A stretch of DNA of 64,000 nt. It comes from Apodospora peruviana. Taxonomy: Eukaryota > Ascomycota > Sordariomycetes > Sordariales > Lasiosphaeriaceae. Every line of letters starts with the position of its first letter. Position 1 is the stretch's first letter. Below the pieces are notes generated by a model. That model saw only the letters and a list, made by a program, of their open reading frames with translations, did no database searches and was not told the origin of the DNA. The stretch spans positions 1,178,001 to 1,242,000 of the forward strand of contig JAUEDM010000009.1 in the NCBI GenBank assembly GCA_033439685.1, written 5' to 3'. The translations under genes and the position numbers were made by a program. Shown here piece by piece: positions 49,438 through 60,473 of the stretch.

Positions 49438-50598
49438 ATGTCAAAAGCAACTCCCGCTGTCAACTTCTTCAGCCTACCTCTCGAGATCCGTGAGAAGATC
49501 TATGAGTTGGCATGCGAGGAAATTACCGTCCATGACTGGAACAACAACGGCGACTATCATCGCTATCTCAGCCGATATCTCAGCGCCGGCCGTGGGCTTC
49601 TTTGCACTTCCAAACAAATGACCGCGGAAGCGGCGCCCTTCATGTGGCGCACCGTTAAGATTTACCCTGGATTTCCGGACGTCTGCCTCAATCCCCATCG
49701 CCGAGACTACGCCACAATCAAGCGCAACGCCCGCCGCGCGGAGATATTCTTTGCTTGCTTCTGCAGCTATCACCTCCCAGACCTCCCAGACACCCTCCAC
49801 AACGCCATGTATGAGACCACAGGGTCACTGTTTCCGGAGTACCATTGGCTCAAGAGGTGGGAGGAAAAGTGGGCGGCGGCCCTGTACCAGCTTCACGAGC
49901 TCCCTGGTTTAAAGCAGCTGACGGTCACCTTTGGCAGCTGCCTCCGTTGTCACCTGCCTCCTCGAGATAAGGAGCATGAACAACATGCTTTCGTGGACGA
50001 GCCGCCCTACGGCAGGCAGGATGTGTATTACAATGAGGAGCTCCTTGGGCATTCGGCCTTCTGCGTCGGGCTGGAACGGAGCTTTTTGGACTGGTTTATA
50101 CCATGCATGCACGTCGACAAGCTCACGCTCCGGGGCGATGTGCCGCCCAGCATCATGTTCAGATTAATGTCACCACAAGGGGATGATGGATTCAAGCTCA
50201 AGCTCCACTATATGAGTAGCGGGCTGGCCAGATTCATTGAAGCTCGTGGAAGATTACCGCTGCCGTTGGACCAGGAAGAAGACGTCTATGACAATATTTC
50301 TGGCGGTGTTCTAGCTACACTGTGGCCGGACGGAGAAGAGGCCGCCCCGGCAGACAACGAAATCATCGATACCAAACAGAGTCTGCCTTACTATCCACGA
50401 AACGGCGGGGAGGTCATCATGGTCGCCGAAGGCTACGTTGAAAACCTGCGTTCCCTGACGTCCTTTTGGGAGAAGACTGTCAGGGAAGAGGAGGAGGGGT
50501 TGCCAGAGGAAGGAGACTATCCATTCATGACCAAAATCTTGGAAGAACTGGGAAATTTCGATCATGAGAAGACTCTGGATTATGTCCACGAGCCTTAG
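49438..50598 (+). CDS. F-box/2EXR-like protein, function unknown, 386 aa
   Basis: Single exon. The N-terminus FFSLPLEIREKIYELACEE (about residues 10-28) matches the LPxEIRxxIY pattern of the fungal F-box-like/2EXR families, followed by LLCTSKQMTAEAAPFMW, the usual second block of this group. The rest is predicted soluble, with acidic C-terminal stretches (REEEEGLPEEGDY) and no other recognisable domain. These families are expanded in filamentous ascomycetes and are mostly uncharacterised; a role in ubiquitin ligase adaptors is only an analogy. A second member lies at 53830-54651 on the opposite strand. Confidence 0.8.
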   Translation: MSKATPAVNFFSLPLEIREKIYELACEEITVHDWNNNGDYHRYLSRYLSAGRGLLCTSKQMTAEAAPFMWRTVKIYPGFPDVCLNPHRRDYATIKRNARRAEIFFACFCSYHLPDLPDTLHNAMYETTGSLFPEYHWLKRWEEKWAAALYQLHELPGLKQLTVTFGSCLRCHLPPRDKEHEQHAFVDEPPYGRQDVYYNEELLGHSAFCVGLERSFLDWFIPCMHVDKLTLRGDVPPSIMFRLMSPQGDDGFKLKLHYMSSGLARFIEARGRLPLPLDQEEDVYDNISGGVLATLWPDGEEAAPADNEIIDTKQSLPYYPRNGGEVIMVAEGYVENLRSLTSFWEKTVREEEEGLPEEGDYPFMTKILEELGNFDHEKTLDYVHEP

Positions 50599-52077
50599 CC
50601 AACCGTGATCTGGGAGCTGGAAGAGTGACGTACGATACTGCCCTACCAGACGGACATGCCTGAAAGGTTTCGCACCACCGACAGTATATAGTGGCGGTGC
50701 ATCAGTGCCTCGATGGAGGCGGTGACACTGGGGAGGCTACGGTGATGGGGACTATTATTGATGGGACTTCTGGTCTGAGTTTAGTAGACATCAGCTCGCA
50801 GTGTATATGAATTACAATGTAACTAGGTAGTCCACACAACGGTACCTAACTTCCGGGCTGGAGAATATGTGCAACGTACATAGATATAAGGTAAAGGAGA
50901 AGAACTAAAAGCTCACCAGGTAAGGATACTTGCTTAGATACACCATTTCACGGTAAAGAGTTTACACCCGGTACAAGCAACAGGAGCCTCATATACTTTC
51001 TCATGATCGACTTCCCGGGGACAGAAACTGCATTTGCAGGGTATTTACAACGCGTCCACAAATATCCCAAGGGCTCTGATAAAGTCTCATACAGGGCATG
51101 TGTAAGTATAGTGTGTAGATTATTTACCGTAAAATGGTGCAATGACGCAACAGCCCCAAAAAGACAATCGTCTAAAGACCACTACAGCCTCCAAGAAATT
51201 GAGGGCCTTTTTTCAACTTTGTAATGACGAGTAGCGGAGTACCTTATACTAAGAACGGTATTATTAATTTCATTTTAACGTATCACGCCATGATATTCAT
51301 CCTGAATGGCTATACACAACCTGTGTACAAACCGAGATAGCGAGATCATGTCATTTCCTCGTATAAACACTCATAGTAGGTGGTTAGCCGTCGTTGACTT
51401 TAGGCATCTATAATTGCGTCTTTGGTCTCGCATTGAGTAATGTCAATGATGCCTATGTGGTTTCTGAGCTCTTGATTTGTAACTTCATGTTGAGGCAAGC
51501 TCCAACAGGCAATGATGCAGAGATGCAGCCACTCAGCTTGCATCAGTGCCAAGAATATTGGCTCTCTCAGGGGTCTGGCCTTCTCGCAGGAACTCTATCC
51601 AATCACGCCGAGCTTGAACGCCGGCCTGCAGGGTTGGGCTTCAGCCGCAATCACACCATGTTGACATGTCCACGACGAGGCTGTCATTGATGGGCTCCTC
51701 AACGTCGTTTCTCATGGCATTTTGCGTGACTTCAAATATGTTAAAAGGCGACGAGACACATGTTCGTCTTACAACATCCACTGCCCTTTATTTTCGCAGT
51801 TTTCCCCGTGACACAATGTCTCATTCCGGGTTCTCATCAGAGACAGCGTCCCAACGTTCTGGATGCCTTCCTCTTGCATATCACCCCTGTAAACGGGCTC
51901 CGCTAGGTGTGCGCCACATGAAATAGTTCATAAAATCCATGGCTGGATCCGTGGACATGATGCTGCAGGTCACGGAGCCTTGCAGCACATGTCTGGTGAT
52001 TTAAAATGCAGCTCAATGCCCATCTGCAGGGACCACAATGGTCTCGGCAGCAATCCACGACTCGGACGACCAAAAAG
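50599..52077. other. Spacer, no gene supported
   Basis: Short frames only (for example 51003-51224, 51394-51690 and 51666-51926, all plus), none with a recognisable domain. The AT-rich portion around 51.2-51.4 kb resembles other spacers in the window. Confidence 0.5.
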
Positions 52078-53275
52078 ATGGTTCGCCTTTACCTCACAAT
52101 ATCCGCGCTCACGCTCGCGCACACGGCAGCAGCGCTTCTAGACGGCCACATCGACGTCAACGTAGTCGCCAACGTGCTCGCGCAAGCCACAACCACAAAC
52201 GAAGGCCTCCTCGCCTGCGCGACAGCCGACGCGATTCTTAATTCCTGCTACAGCGCGGGCTCGCTCGAACCGACTCTTCCGACTGCAACCATCGCGAACT
52301 GCCTGTGCTGCTACCAGGACGTGGAGCTGGACGTCGTGTATCTCGCCTGCGCGTCCTACGTGTACTACACCGAACCCACGGCCGTGGACGCTTTTAGTAC
52401 CGCCTCTTCGCTGTACGAGATATGTGACGCCGCCGGAACGTGCAGGGCGCCCGGGGGGGCCGCTCAGCCAACTCCCCCGCCGGCTCCGCCTCCGCCTCCA
52501 CCACCGGAAGACCCGACGACTACTATTCCCCCGGTTGTGGAGACACCGCCGGCGCCGCCGCCAGACACAACACCCGGCTTGGTATCCGTTCCGCCGGTGT
52601 GTAATTCGTTGGTGGATTTCTATAATGGGTGCTCGTCGGCGATTCCTGGGTTCTCGACTGCGCCTGTCGGAGAGCTGGCTTCTTGTTTCTGGTCTGTAAC
52701 CCCTTACGTCATGCCAGACCAGGAGGACTGACGAAAATACAGTTACGATGGTTCCGGATCGTACAACACGGACATCCAAGACTTGGCTGATGGCTGCGCG
52801 CCCTGGGCCAAGACTGCCGACCCGTCAGATTACACCCGTAAGAACCCCTTCCAACCCTTAATCCCACGTACAAGGATAACCTTAATTTGGGGGAAAAGTT
52901 ATCGAGGTCCTGCAAACCTTTTGCGACGTCTACGGAGCAGCAGCAGCAGAACCGACTCCGACGACGACATCGAAACTGACCCTCACTAACGGCGGCGGCG
53001 GGACAACGCGCACGACGGCAGACAGTGGCAGTGGAGGAGGCGGAAACGCTGCGCCATTCGGAAGTTTCGCGTTTGGTAATGGTGGGACTGGTGGTGGTGG
53101 CTCGTCGCCGACACCGACTCCTACAAGTAGTGATAGTTCGCCGTCGGCGGTTGTGACTATTACGAAGACTGCGGCGTCTGGATCGGACGGAAATTTGGGG
53201 GCTGGGGCGCCAAGGGGGGTTATAGTTTGGTTGGGGAACGCGTTTGTGGTTGCTTTGGGATATTTCATGATCTGA
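52078..53275 (+). CDS. Putative GPI-anchored cell-surface protein with duplicated Cys module
   Basis: Secreted protein of unknown function. Three exons are inferred: 52078-52691, 52743-52837 and 52899-53275, 1086 nt (361 aa). A signal peptide (MVRLYLTISALTLAHTAAA) is followed by a Cys module at 47-116 (C47, C57, C75, C77, C78, C91, C116), a Pro-rich linker (about 124-172), then a second module at 175-245 (C175, C185, C203, C205, C223, C245). Spacings C-x9-C-x17-C-x-C are identical in both modules, which independently supports the first splice junction (donor GTCTGT). A Ser/Thr/Gly-rich stalk and a final hydrophobic segment (GVIVWLGNAFVVALGYFMI) suggest a GPI signal. Similar architecture is common among fungal wall proteins, but I cannot name a family. 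The gene sits between two 2EXR-like genes. Confidence 0.82.
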
Positions 53276-53829
53276 ATGACATGACGGGAATTAGGACCAT
53301 GGGATGCTGGTTTAGCGTTGTGAAAAAATTGTTGGGAGGAAAGAACTTACCTGCTGGCAAACGTTTTGAGATGAGGAATTTTTGGGTATTTACGGCGTGT
53401 TCAACGGCAAGAGCTTCGACTCAGCTGCTTGTTTTGAGCCAAGGGTGAGACAAACGGGCATGGATATATGATTAATGGTAATTTAATTCATGGTTAGAAA
53501 ACTTTTCGATTAGTATATAAACACCCAAGCAAAGAAAAGAATGGTATGAAGAAGGCACCCGGAAAGCTACCAAACTCGGCTCAGCTGCCGTTTCCTGGAA
53601 CTCTTCTGTCAATTAATCTGGAGATGTGCTGTCGATTAAGGTATCATCTCCTCCCCTGGCCCACCGCTTAACACGCTCGTAAACAGATGTGCTCTTTCAA
53701 GAGCAAGTGCCCAAGCCATTCCCGGAACTTCGTAACTTCGTAAATAGACAAGTCCTAAATGTCGGGCAAGTCGTCTTCCTCATTAGGTGCTCCACCAACC
53801 GCAGCACCACCCCCTTTTTACCATCACCA
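53276..53829. other. Convergent 3' spacer
   Basis: 554 bp between two convergent genes. No gene is seen. Confidence 0.55.
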
Positions 53830-54651
53830 TCATGCACAAGCAACAAACGCCGGTTGCGAACTCCACGAATGATGCGTGTTATGCGTCGTGACCCTCGCCT
53901 TGGTCTTCGGAACAAGTGAAAGATACGGCTCAGGATGGCCATCCGCCAGTCCATCATCCTCAGGCTGCTCGTCCTTGTCCAACGGCGACGGTACCTGGCT
54001 CTGGTGCCCGACCTCATAACAGAACGACTCCTTGACGTTCTCCATCAGCCGCATGATAACCTCCTGATCGCCCCTCGGATCCACAAACTCGATCTGTCCA
54101 CCCGCCGCGTAGCTCTCTTCTGACTCAGCGCTCCTGTCAGAGTACGACGACGGCGGCCGCGACGGAGGCAACGAGATGATCAGAAACGTCTCCCTCAGCA
54201 ACGGGAAATTGCGCATCAGGCAAAACTTGTTGTACGTCTCCCACGGCCGGCGGACCTCGGGCTTGACGTGGTCGATGGCGAGCGCGCGCACGTGCTCGGC
54301 CGTGTCGAGGACGTACTGTCCGAAATCCCGGGCCGTGTCACCGTAGCCCATGTCGCCGCTCCGCGGGATGTAGAGGATGTCCAAGGTTGGCGAGAAGTAG
54401 ATGGTCCCGTTTGGGTGAGTCTTAGTGCCGAAGGCTTTGGTGTAAAGCCGCGAGAGGGCTTCGTAGCGCGATTCGCGGCAGACTTGTAGCAGGACGGGCG
54501 GTTTGGTGGTGGTCAGGCAGCGGTCCTGCTCGGCAGAGTAGCGGACCTCGACGACGCGCGAGCGGCAGCTCTGTCGCCAGATCTCGAGCCGCAGCTCGGC
54601 GGGGAGGAAGCCGAACAGGGCGAATGAAGGTTGGGATTGATCAACTGTCAT
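53830..54651 (-). CDS. 2EXR-domain protein, function unknown, 273 aa
   Basis: Single exon, start at ATG 54651 (MTVDQSQPSF). The N-terminal FGFLPAELRLEIWRQSCRSRVVEVRY (about 12-37) and LLQVCRESRYEALSRLY (about 53-70) are the two hallmark blocks of the 2EXR family. The region GTIYFSPTLDILYIPRS is also typical. The C-terminus is Ser-rich and acidic. No catalytic motif is visible and no function is known. The frame is open upstream to 54831 with only non-ATG starts before this one. A possible intron near the 3' end cannot be excluded, because an alternative minus frame overlaps at 53697-54017. Confidence 0.82.
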   Translation of the reverse strand: MTVDQSQPSFALFGFLPAELRLEIWRQSCRSRVVEVRYSAEQDRCLTTTKPPVLLQVCRESRYEALSRLYTKAFGTKTHPNGTIYFSPTLDILYIPRSGDMGYGDTARDFGQYVLDTAEHVRALAIDHVKPEVRRPWETYNKFCLMRNFPLLRETFLIISLPPSRPPSSYSDRSAESEESYAAGGQIEFVDPRGDQEVIMRLMENVKESFCYEVGHQSQVPSPLDKDEQPEDDGLADGHPEPYLSLVPKTKARVTTHNTHHSWSSQPAFVACA

Positions 54652-56120
54652 GGTGGATGGCGAGCGAGAGGCAGGGCTACCTGGTCTTTGGTCTGGAGAG
54701 ATAGACAAGAGAGAGAGAGTGTGTGTGTACGTCTGACTCTGAGGAAGAGGACAGTGGGAATGAATAGAAATGTTCAAAGAAAAGAAAAAGAAAGAACCGG
54801 GCTGGAAAAGGCCTGCCGAGGAGAGGTCCACTAGGACACCTTATACTTGAAGAATCCTTTTTGTGGGGATCAGGTTCCCCGTCAACCACACGATGTTGTT
54901 CAAGTCTGGACTGGACTGGGCTGGCTGGTCTTAACTGTGGCCTGTCTGCCTGGCCTGGGGTATTTTGTATTTTGAGATCCTGGGGTAGCAAGCCAACAAA
55001 AGGACACAGGCTATGGAGGCCCAAACGAGAACCTTGCGAGGGAGTGAGTGTGTCTGGGGATTGATGGCCTGGAGATGGTTGGCCGTACAATACAGTAGGC
55101 AACGAATGATAAGAAGAAGGGAGCTTCATCTGATGTAATTACCAGGTAATAATGCACAAACGCACCATCTTTTGGACGGATGCGGTACACTGTGGCCGGG
55201 CAGGGATCGCCTTGCCCGTCGGGCTGCCTTGAGAGTTTGTTTTGCCAATCATTGGATATAAACAGAAATGCGAGATCTGACTGCATCTGCCCATTTGCCG
55301 TGGCGCAGTGATACCAAGGACGGGAGCCTGACGAACAAAGGAGAACGCTCGGCATTGCCCAGAGACGGGCTGAGGCGGCGGGAAGCCTGCAATGTTGGTA
55401 AAAGGGTAGGTCACGGATCCGTCAGGTACTTTTTGGTCGCATCCGCGTGGGAATTCAACCAAAAAAAGCGAGAACCTCGCCCCGATCGATCTGACACTGA
55501 CTGGCGGGAACCTGGGATCTGGGACCGTTCGATCTCACGAGAAGAGGCTAAAGGAGGTCGCCCGAGGTCCAAACGGTCCAGGCCTTGGCCTTCAAGGAGG
55601 ATTTCGGAACAACGAAACGAGACTTGGGCCAACCAGACATGGGAGCTTGCTCAATCGGAGTCATCACACCGGTGTAAAGACGGGGGTGCATTTTTCAATC
55701 AAGTTTATGGCCTTGCAACCATGTGGTGTGAGGTCCCTTTCCATGGTGCACATTTTCAGAGTCGTATGATTTTTCGATGTTGGGGAGGGGCACCTGGCAG
55801 CGATTGGCAGGGGTTCAGCCCAACAGTCGGACAAGGCTTAGGCTCCACAGTGGGGTTGATGGAGGGGCGGCGGGCGGGCCCCTGCAGCGCCGCTCCCCCG
55901 CCAAGTCCAGACCACGCGACGGGTGCCCGTCCCGACTTTGGAAATCGATGGGATGCACTGACCCGCCCGCCGATATTTTTTCCGCCCGCGTGCAGCGTTT
56001 CAATCAAACCAGACAGCTCTTGGCAGTTGCAGCGATCACAAACAACAACGACTGCAAGACTGTCCACGAAGAACTATCAGCCTCGTTCCGCACTGGCGGA
56101 GAATGTGGGCAGCGAAAAGG
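54652..56120. other. Spacer and TGT promoter region
   Basis: No gene is supported. A 298-codon plus frame at 55268-56164 has no ATG-anchored domain, is Arg/Trp-rich like non-coding GC-rich DNA, and overlaps the real first exon of the next gene in another frame. A GA/GT-rich microsatellite lies at 54710-54731. Confidence 0.55.
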
Positions 56121-57541
56121 ATGGCCTCCACCATGTCGGCGTCCTCGGCCGCGCTCACCTTTGAGCTGGTCGCAAAATGTTCTGTCAGTCAAAACCAGTG
56201 CTTTCCCATCTGATCGTCCTGCCGCAGTCCCCGTCCGTCACTAGACAGTGCGCTTCACACGTCATTGTCAAACCGCCGTCGACCCGTCACACATGCGACT
56301 AACACGATCGGCCAGACAACGCGGGCGCGCGCCTCCATCCTAACACTCCCCCACGGGCCCGTAAACCTTCCCATGTTTATGCCTGTGGCCACCCAGGCGT
56401 CGCTCAAGGGCCTCACCCCCGAACAGCTCGAAGCCACGGGATGTCGCCTCTGCCTGAACAACACCTACCACCTCGGCCTCAAGCCGGGCCAGGAGGTCCT
56501 CGACGCTGTGGGAGGCGCGCACAAGCTGCAGGGATGGAATCACAATCTCTTGACAGATAGCGGCGGGTAGGTCCGGTCTACACATACTTGTACCCTGGTC
56601 GACGCTGACGGATTTTGGCTAGGTTTCAGATGGTCTCTCTACTCAAACTGGCCACGATCACGGAGGAAGGCGTGCGTTTCCTCTCGCCGCACGACGGATC
56701 GCCCATGCTGTTGACGCCGGAACACTCAATGAGCCTGCAAAACTCGATCGGGTCCGACATCATGATGCAGCTGGATGACGTGCTTGTCACCACCTCCCCG
56801 GATGCCGTGCGGATGCGGGAGGCTATGGAGCGCAGCGTGCGGTGGCTTGACCGATGTATCGCGGCGCACAAGAACCCGGACCGGCAGAACCTATTCTGCA
56901 TAATACAGGGCGGGCTGGACCTGGACATGCGGAGAGAGTGCTGCCGCGAGATGGTGGCGCGCGATACTCCCGGTATTGCTATTGGCGGCCTGAGCGGCGG
57001 CGAGGCCAAAGATGACTTCTGCAAGGTCGTGGCGACGTGCACGGAGCTGCTACCGGAGCTGAAGCCGCGGTACGTCATGGGTATCGGGTACCCGGAGGAC
57101 TTGGTGGTGAGCGTTGCCCTGGGGGCCGACATGTTTGACTGCGTTTGGCCGACGCGGACGGCACGGTTCGGCAATGCGGTCACCAAGTTCGGCGTGCTCA
57201 ACATACGGCGTGAGAAGTACGCGGCCGACTTTGGGCCGATCGAGGAAGGCTGCGGATGTCCCTGCTGCCGACCGGCCGGCGAGGAAGGGATGATGGGCAT
57301 CACGAGGGCTTTTGTGCATCACAACGCGGCCAAGGAAACGGTGGCGGCCCATCTGCTGACGCTTCATAATGTGTGGTACCAGCTGGACCTGATGAGGCAG
57401 GCGAGGGAGGCCATTATTGCGGATAGATACCCGGCGTTTGTGAGGCAGTTCTTCGAGCAGCTGTACCCGGATAGACAGAGTTATCCGTCGTGGGCCACAA
57501 CTGCGCTCCGCGGCGTAGGAATAGACTTGATGGACCCTTGA
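56121..57541 (+). CDS. Queuine tRNA-ribosyltransferase catalytic subunit (QTRT1/TGT)
   Basis: Exchanges G34 for queuine in tRNAs with GUN anticodons (Asp, Asn, His, Tyr); eukaryotic enzymes work as a dimer with QTRT2. Three exons are inferred: 56121-56183, 56316-56566 and 56623-57541, 1233 nt (410 aa). The first exon supplies FELVAKCS, joined to TTRARASILTLPHGPV as in homologues. D102 in TDSGGFQMV (completed across intron 2) is the expected general base. D277 in DMFDCVWPTR is the nucleophile. The zinc site is C315, C317, C320 with a downstream His (HLLTLHN). IIQGGLD and IGGLSGGEAK are intact. All key residues are present, so it should be active. Same strand as MRP51 with 367 bp between. Confidence 0.93.
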
Positions 57542-57908
57542 GTCTTTTGTTAGTGTTTGTGTGTTCGGTGTGAAATGTGACGATGCTGTCTCGCTACCTG
57601 ATTTGGTGACCTTTTAATTTATTTATATTTCTTTTTTCTCTTCTTAACATTCAAAGTAAATCATATGGTTCTGGTACAAGTCCGGGCGACAAGTGCTGGC
57701 GATTGCACCGGGGAGGGAGAATACAAGGGTGTTTTGAGCAGCCCCACAAAGTCTGGATGGGTCAATGCGCCGACGTGCATCGTCGCTTTGGTCCAATGTC
57801 GATGCTCCAATTTTTCGCAGTGCTGAGTGCTCCGACTTCAAGAACCAGAGACCAGCCGTCCGGCGAACCACATTCCCGACGTCAATTGCGTCCCCCACAG
57901 TCGTCGCG
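57542..57908. other. Spacer between TGT and MRP51
   Basis: 367 bp, T-rich just after the TGT stop. The MRP51 frame is open upstream to 57765 but has no ATG-supported extension that looks like a presequence. Confidence 0.55.
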
Positions 57909-59327
57909 ATGGCAACTTCTAGGAGCGTGTCTCCAGGAGGCGCGCTCCTCCGTGCATCGCGTTTATTTTCGGTCCCGGCGCCGATTCCCCCGCCGTCACC
58001 CGAAATCGGCTTTTTCGGCTCTGTCACCGCGACGACCGCCTTCCCGACGCATCAGGTCATCACCACCCTCAACTCGTCTCGAAGGCGTGGTGACTGGGGC
58101 CTCAAGCGCCCGCTCCCGCTCAGATCCACCACCAAAGGGAAGACCGCCATGATTCGTGTCAAGCAAATCGACTCGATCGAGCATATCACCGACTACTCGA
58201 CCGCAACCGACCACGGCCTGACGCTTCAGAAGTTCCAGGAGCTGCGTCTGCCGGTAACCCTACCACAGGTCGACAAGGGCGACTATGGCAACACCTTCAT
58301 CACTACAACGAGACTGGGCCTGCCCCGCCTCGTCAAGTCCGCTTTCGAGGAGGACGGCGACTCTACCACTGCGGACCCCGCCGATATCTCGAAGCGGGAC
58401 ATGCGATGGAAGTTCTCGGGACCATGGCTGGCCGGCATGATGCCCGGGGCATTCGAGAAGTGGATGGCAAAGAACGTGCGGCCCAGGCGCGCCGAGTTCC
58501 GAGAGTTTCTGAGGAAGCGGCTCGCGGAGGAGATGAATACGCAGGCTCTGCTCAAAGCTGAGGACTCGGAGGGTCTCGGTGCCGCTGCCCCGATTGATCC
58601 TCCCTCCATCACGGAAGACCAGATCATCGAGTACCTGCGGAAACTACGATACAATAACATGGAGCTCTACGACATGGTCGGCCAATTCCTAGATCTGGCG
58701 CCGCTCGCGCCCGCCAGGCTGTCTGATATGGCCAAGGAGGTCCTCAAAAGGGGCGTCAGGCTCAAGAAGTCCGACAGCCCGTACGCCGATCGCGGACCGC
58801 CGATTACACACCCTTCTGCCGGTATCTCATACCTGCGGACGAACATGTACCTGGATAACCACCCAGTCTATGGACCACAGGCGGTACACCCCGCAGTTCG
58901 GGCCAGAGTCCTTCGCCCACGCAAGAAGGGGCTAGGGCTCAATTCCGACGCCAAGCTTGGCGTCGCCGGTTTCGCTGTCGACACTCCGTTTGGCGAGTCT
59001 CCCTTGAATCAGGGCAGCATCGCGTACAAGGCGCTCGAGGTGTTTAATCCCACAATCAAGGGTGGTGCATCGATCTTTGTGCAGCCGCTTTCTGCCACCG
59101 TCGACCCGTCCGGCCGTGTCGTTCCAGTCGTTGGCGACGTCACCATGGACATGAGCCGGCTGATCGCACAGGAGCTTATTGGAAAAGAAAAGGTCTTTGT
59201 GGAGAGTCTGAAGACTAAAGAGAAAAAGGAGCCCCCGATGCGGCCAATACAATCTCGGTCACCGCGTAACCGCACCCCCAGTTGGAGGACGTCTAGCGGA
59301 CAAGCCTACGGGACTGACAAGTTGTAA
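57909..59327 (+). CDS. mrp51: Mitochondrial small-subunit ribosomal protein MRP51 (bS1m)
   Basis: Component of the fungal mitochondrial 37S ribosomal subunit, linked in yeast to translation of mRNAs through their 5' leaders. Single exon, 472 aa. The N-terminus MATSRSVSPGGALLRASRLFSVP is basic and Ser-rich, fitting mitochondrial import. RRRGDWGLKRPLPLR (about 58-72) and IRVKQIDSIEHITDYS (about 78-95) are the conserved blocks I recognise from the MRP51 family. The C-terminal half ends in an Arg/Pro/Ser-rich tail. The call rests on these blocks and overall length; no enzymatic motif is expected. Confidence 0.82.
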   Translation: MATSRSVSPGGALLRASRLFSVPAPIPPPSPEIGFFGSVTATTAFPTHQVITTLNSSRRRGDWGLKRPLPLRSTTKGKTAMIRVKQIDSIEHITDYSTATDHGLTLQKFQELRLPVTLPQVDKGDYGNTFITTTRLGLPRLVKSAFEEDGDSTTADPADISKRDMRWKFSGPWLAGMMPGAFEKWMAKNVRPRRAEFREFLRKRLAEEMNTQALLKAEDSEGLGAAAPIDPPSITEDQIIEYLRKLRYNNMELYDMVGQFLDLAPLAPARLSDMAKEVLKRGVRLKKSDSPYADRGPPITHPSAGISYLRTNMYLDNHPVYGPQAVHPAVRARVLRPRKKGLGLNSDAKLGVAGFAVDTPFGESPLNQGSIAYKALEVFNPTIKGGASIFVQPLSATVDPSGRVVPVVGDVTMDMSRLIAQELIGKEKVFVESLKTKEKKEPPMRPIQSRSPRNRTPSWRTSSGQAYGTDKL

Positions 59328-59895
59328 CCATCCGGGAATTGACAGTGCAGTTGTGGATGGCTTGATGGGTAATACAGGCCAAGAATAACTGACGGTGGGC
59401 TAATTCTGGTATAAACCGAGGCCGCACCGCACACTTGCCTGCTTCCTACTGGCTGCTTTTTGTTGTACAATAGTTATTTTGTAGAGTATGCATACGATAT
59501 AGACGTGTTAAATACCTGGTACTGCGTATACACATCCTGAGACACCACGTATATAATTTTATCAATCAGTCGGCGACACGGTTCACTGACTGTACGAGTG
59601 TTCTGTAACTTCTGTTAAGGGTCGTCACGTGTCACGCCACGGCGTCCCCACATAACAAAGCATCAGCCACACGTCATTTGCAAGGAGAAAGTCGAACCAG
59701 CCACACGCAAGCCTCCACCCCCAAACTGTATGGTGTGCCCTAACCGAAAAACCCCACCCACGAGAAAAAAAGGACCTTGTCTTGCAGCAGCAGCTCTCAC
59801 GACTTTTGTTGCTCTCTTCGGAACCTCCCCGACTAACCCATCGACCAGCAACAACCCGCCCGCCTCACCAGCAGAATTTCTCAGAAGCCGTCAAG
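59328..59895. other. eS17 promoter and leader
   Basis: 568 bp without a gene. A pyrimidine-rich stretch (59790-59830) before the start codon is usual for ribosomal protein genes. A plus frame with ATG at 59730 overlaps the eS17 start in another frame and may lie upstream of the transcript start. Confidence 0.5.
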
Positions 59896-60473
59896 ATGGG
59901 TCGCGTTCGCACAAAGACTGTCAAGAAGTCCGCCAAGGTCATCATTGAGCGGTACTACCCCAAGTTGACTCTCGACTTCGAGACCAACAAGCGCATCTGC
60001 GATGAGATTGCCATCATTGCGTCGAAGCGCCTGCGCAACAAGGTTTGTTATATGGCTGGTGATTTTTGTTTGTACTGTACTGACAGTTGACAAAAAAAAA
60101 GATTGCCGGCTACACCACCCACTTGATGAAGCGCATCCAGCGTGGTCCCGTCCGCGGCATCTCGTTCAAGCTCCAGGAGGAGGAGCGCGAGCGTAAGGAT
60201 CAGTACGTGCCCGAGATCTCGGCGCTCGACTTCACCCAGAACTCGGAGAGCGGTCAACTGGATGTCGATACCGAGACCAAGGACCTGCTTAAGCACCTCG
60301 GCGTACGTTTTTCCCTCCCATCGAAGGCAAGTTATTTTGGGAGGGGGGGTTTTGGCTAATCCTACGCGAAACAGTTCGATTCCATCCCCGTCAACGTCAT
60401 CCCCGTTACCCAGGCCCAGGTTGTCGAGCGTGGCGGCAGACGCTTCGGCGACCGCCCTCCTCGTCGCGACTAA
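59896..60473 (+). CDS. rps17: 40S ribosomal protein eS17
   Basis: Cytosolic small-subunit ribosomal protein. Three exons are inferred: 59896-60042, 60102-60302 and 60375-60473, 447 nt (148 aa). The protein starts MGRVRTKTVKKSAKVIIERY, followed by KLTLDFETNKRICDEIAII and then KIAGYTTHLMKRIQ across intron 1. It ends GDRPPRRD. Length and order match eS17 of other fungi. The introns (59 and 72 nt) have donors GTTTGT and GTACGT; the acceptor of intron 1 follows an A9 run. Confidence 0.97.

Noticed and set aside
55268..56164. 298-codon plus frame before TGT
   Set aside because: Composition is Arg/Trp/Gly-rich like GC-rich non-coding DNA, no domain is seen, and it overlaps the well-supported first TGT exon in another frame.
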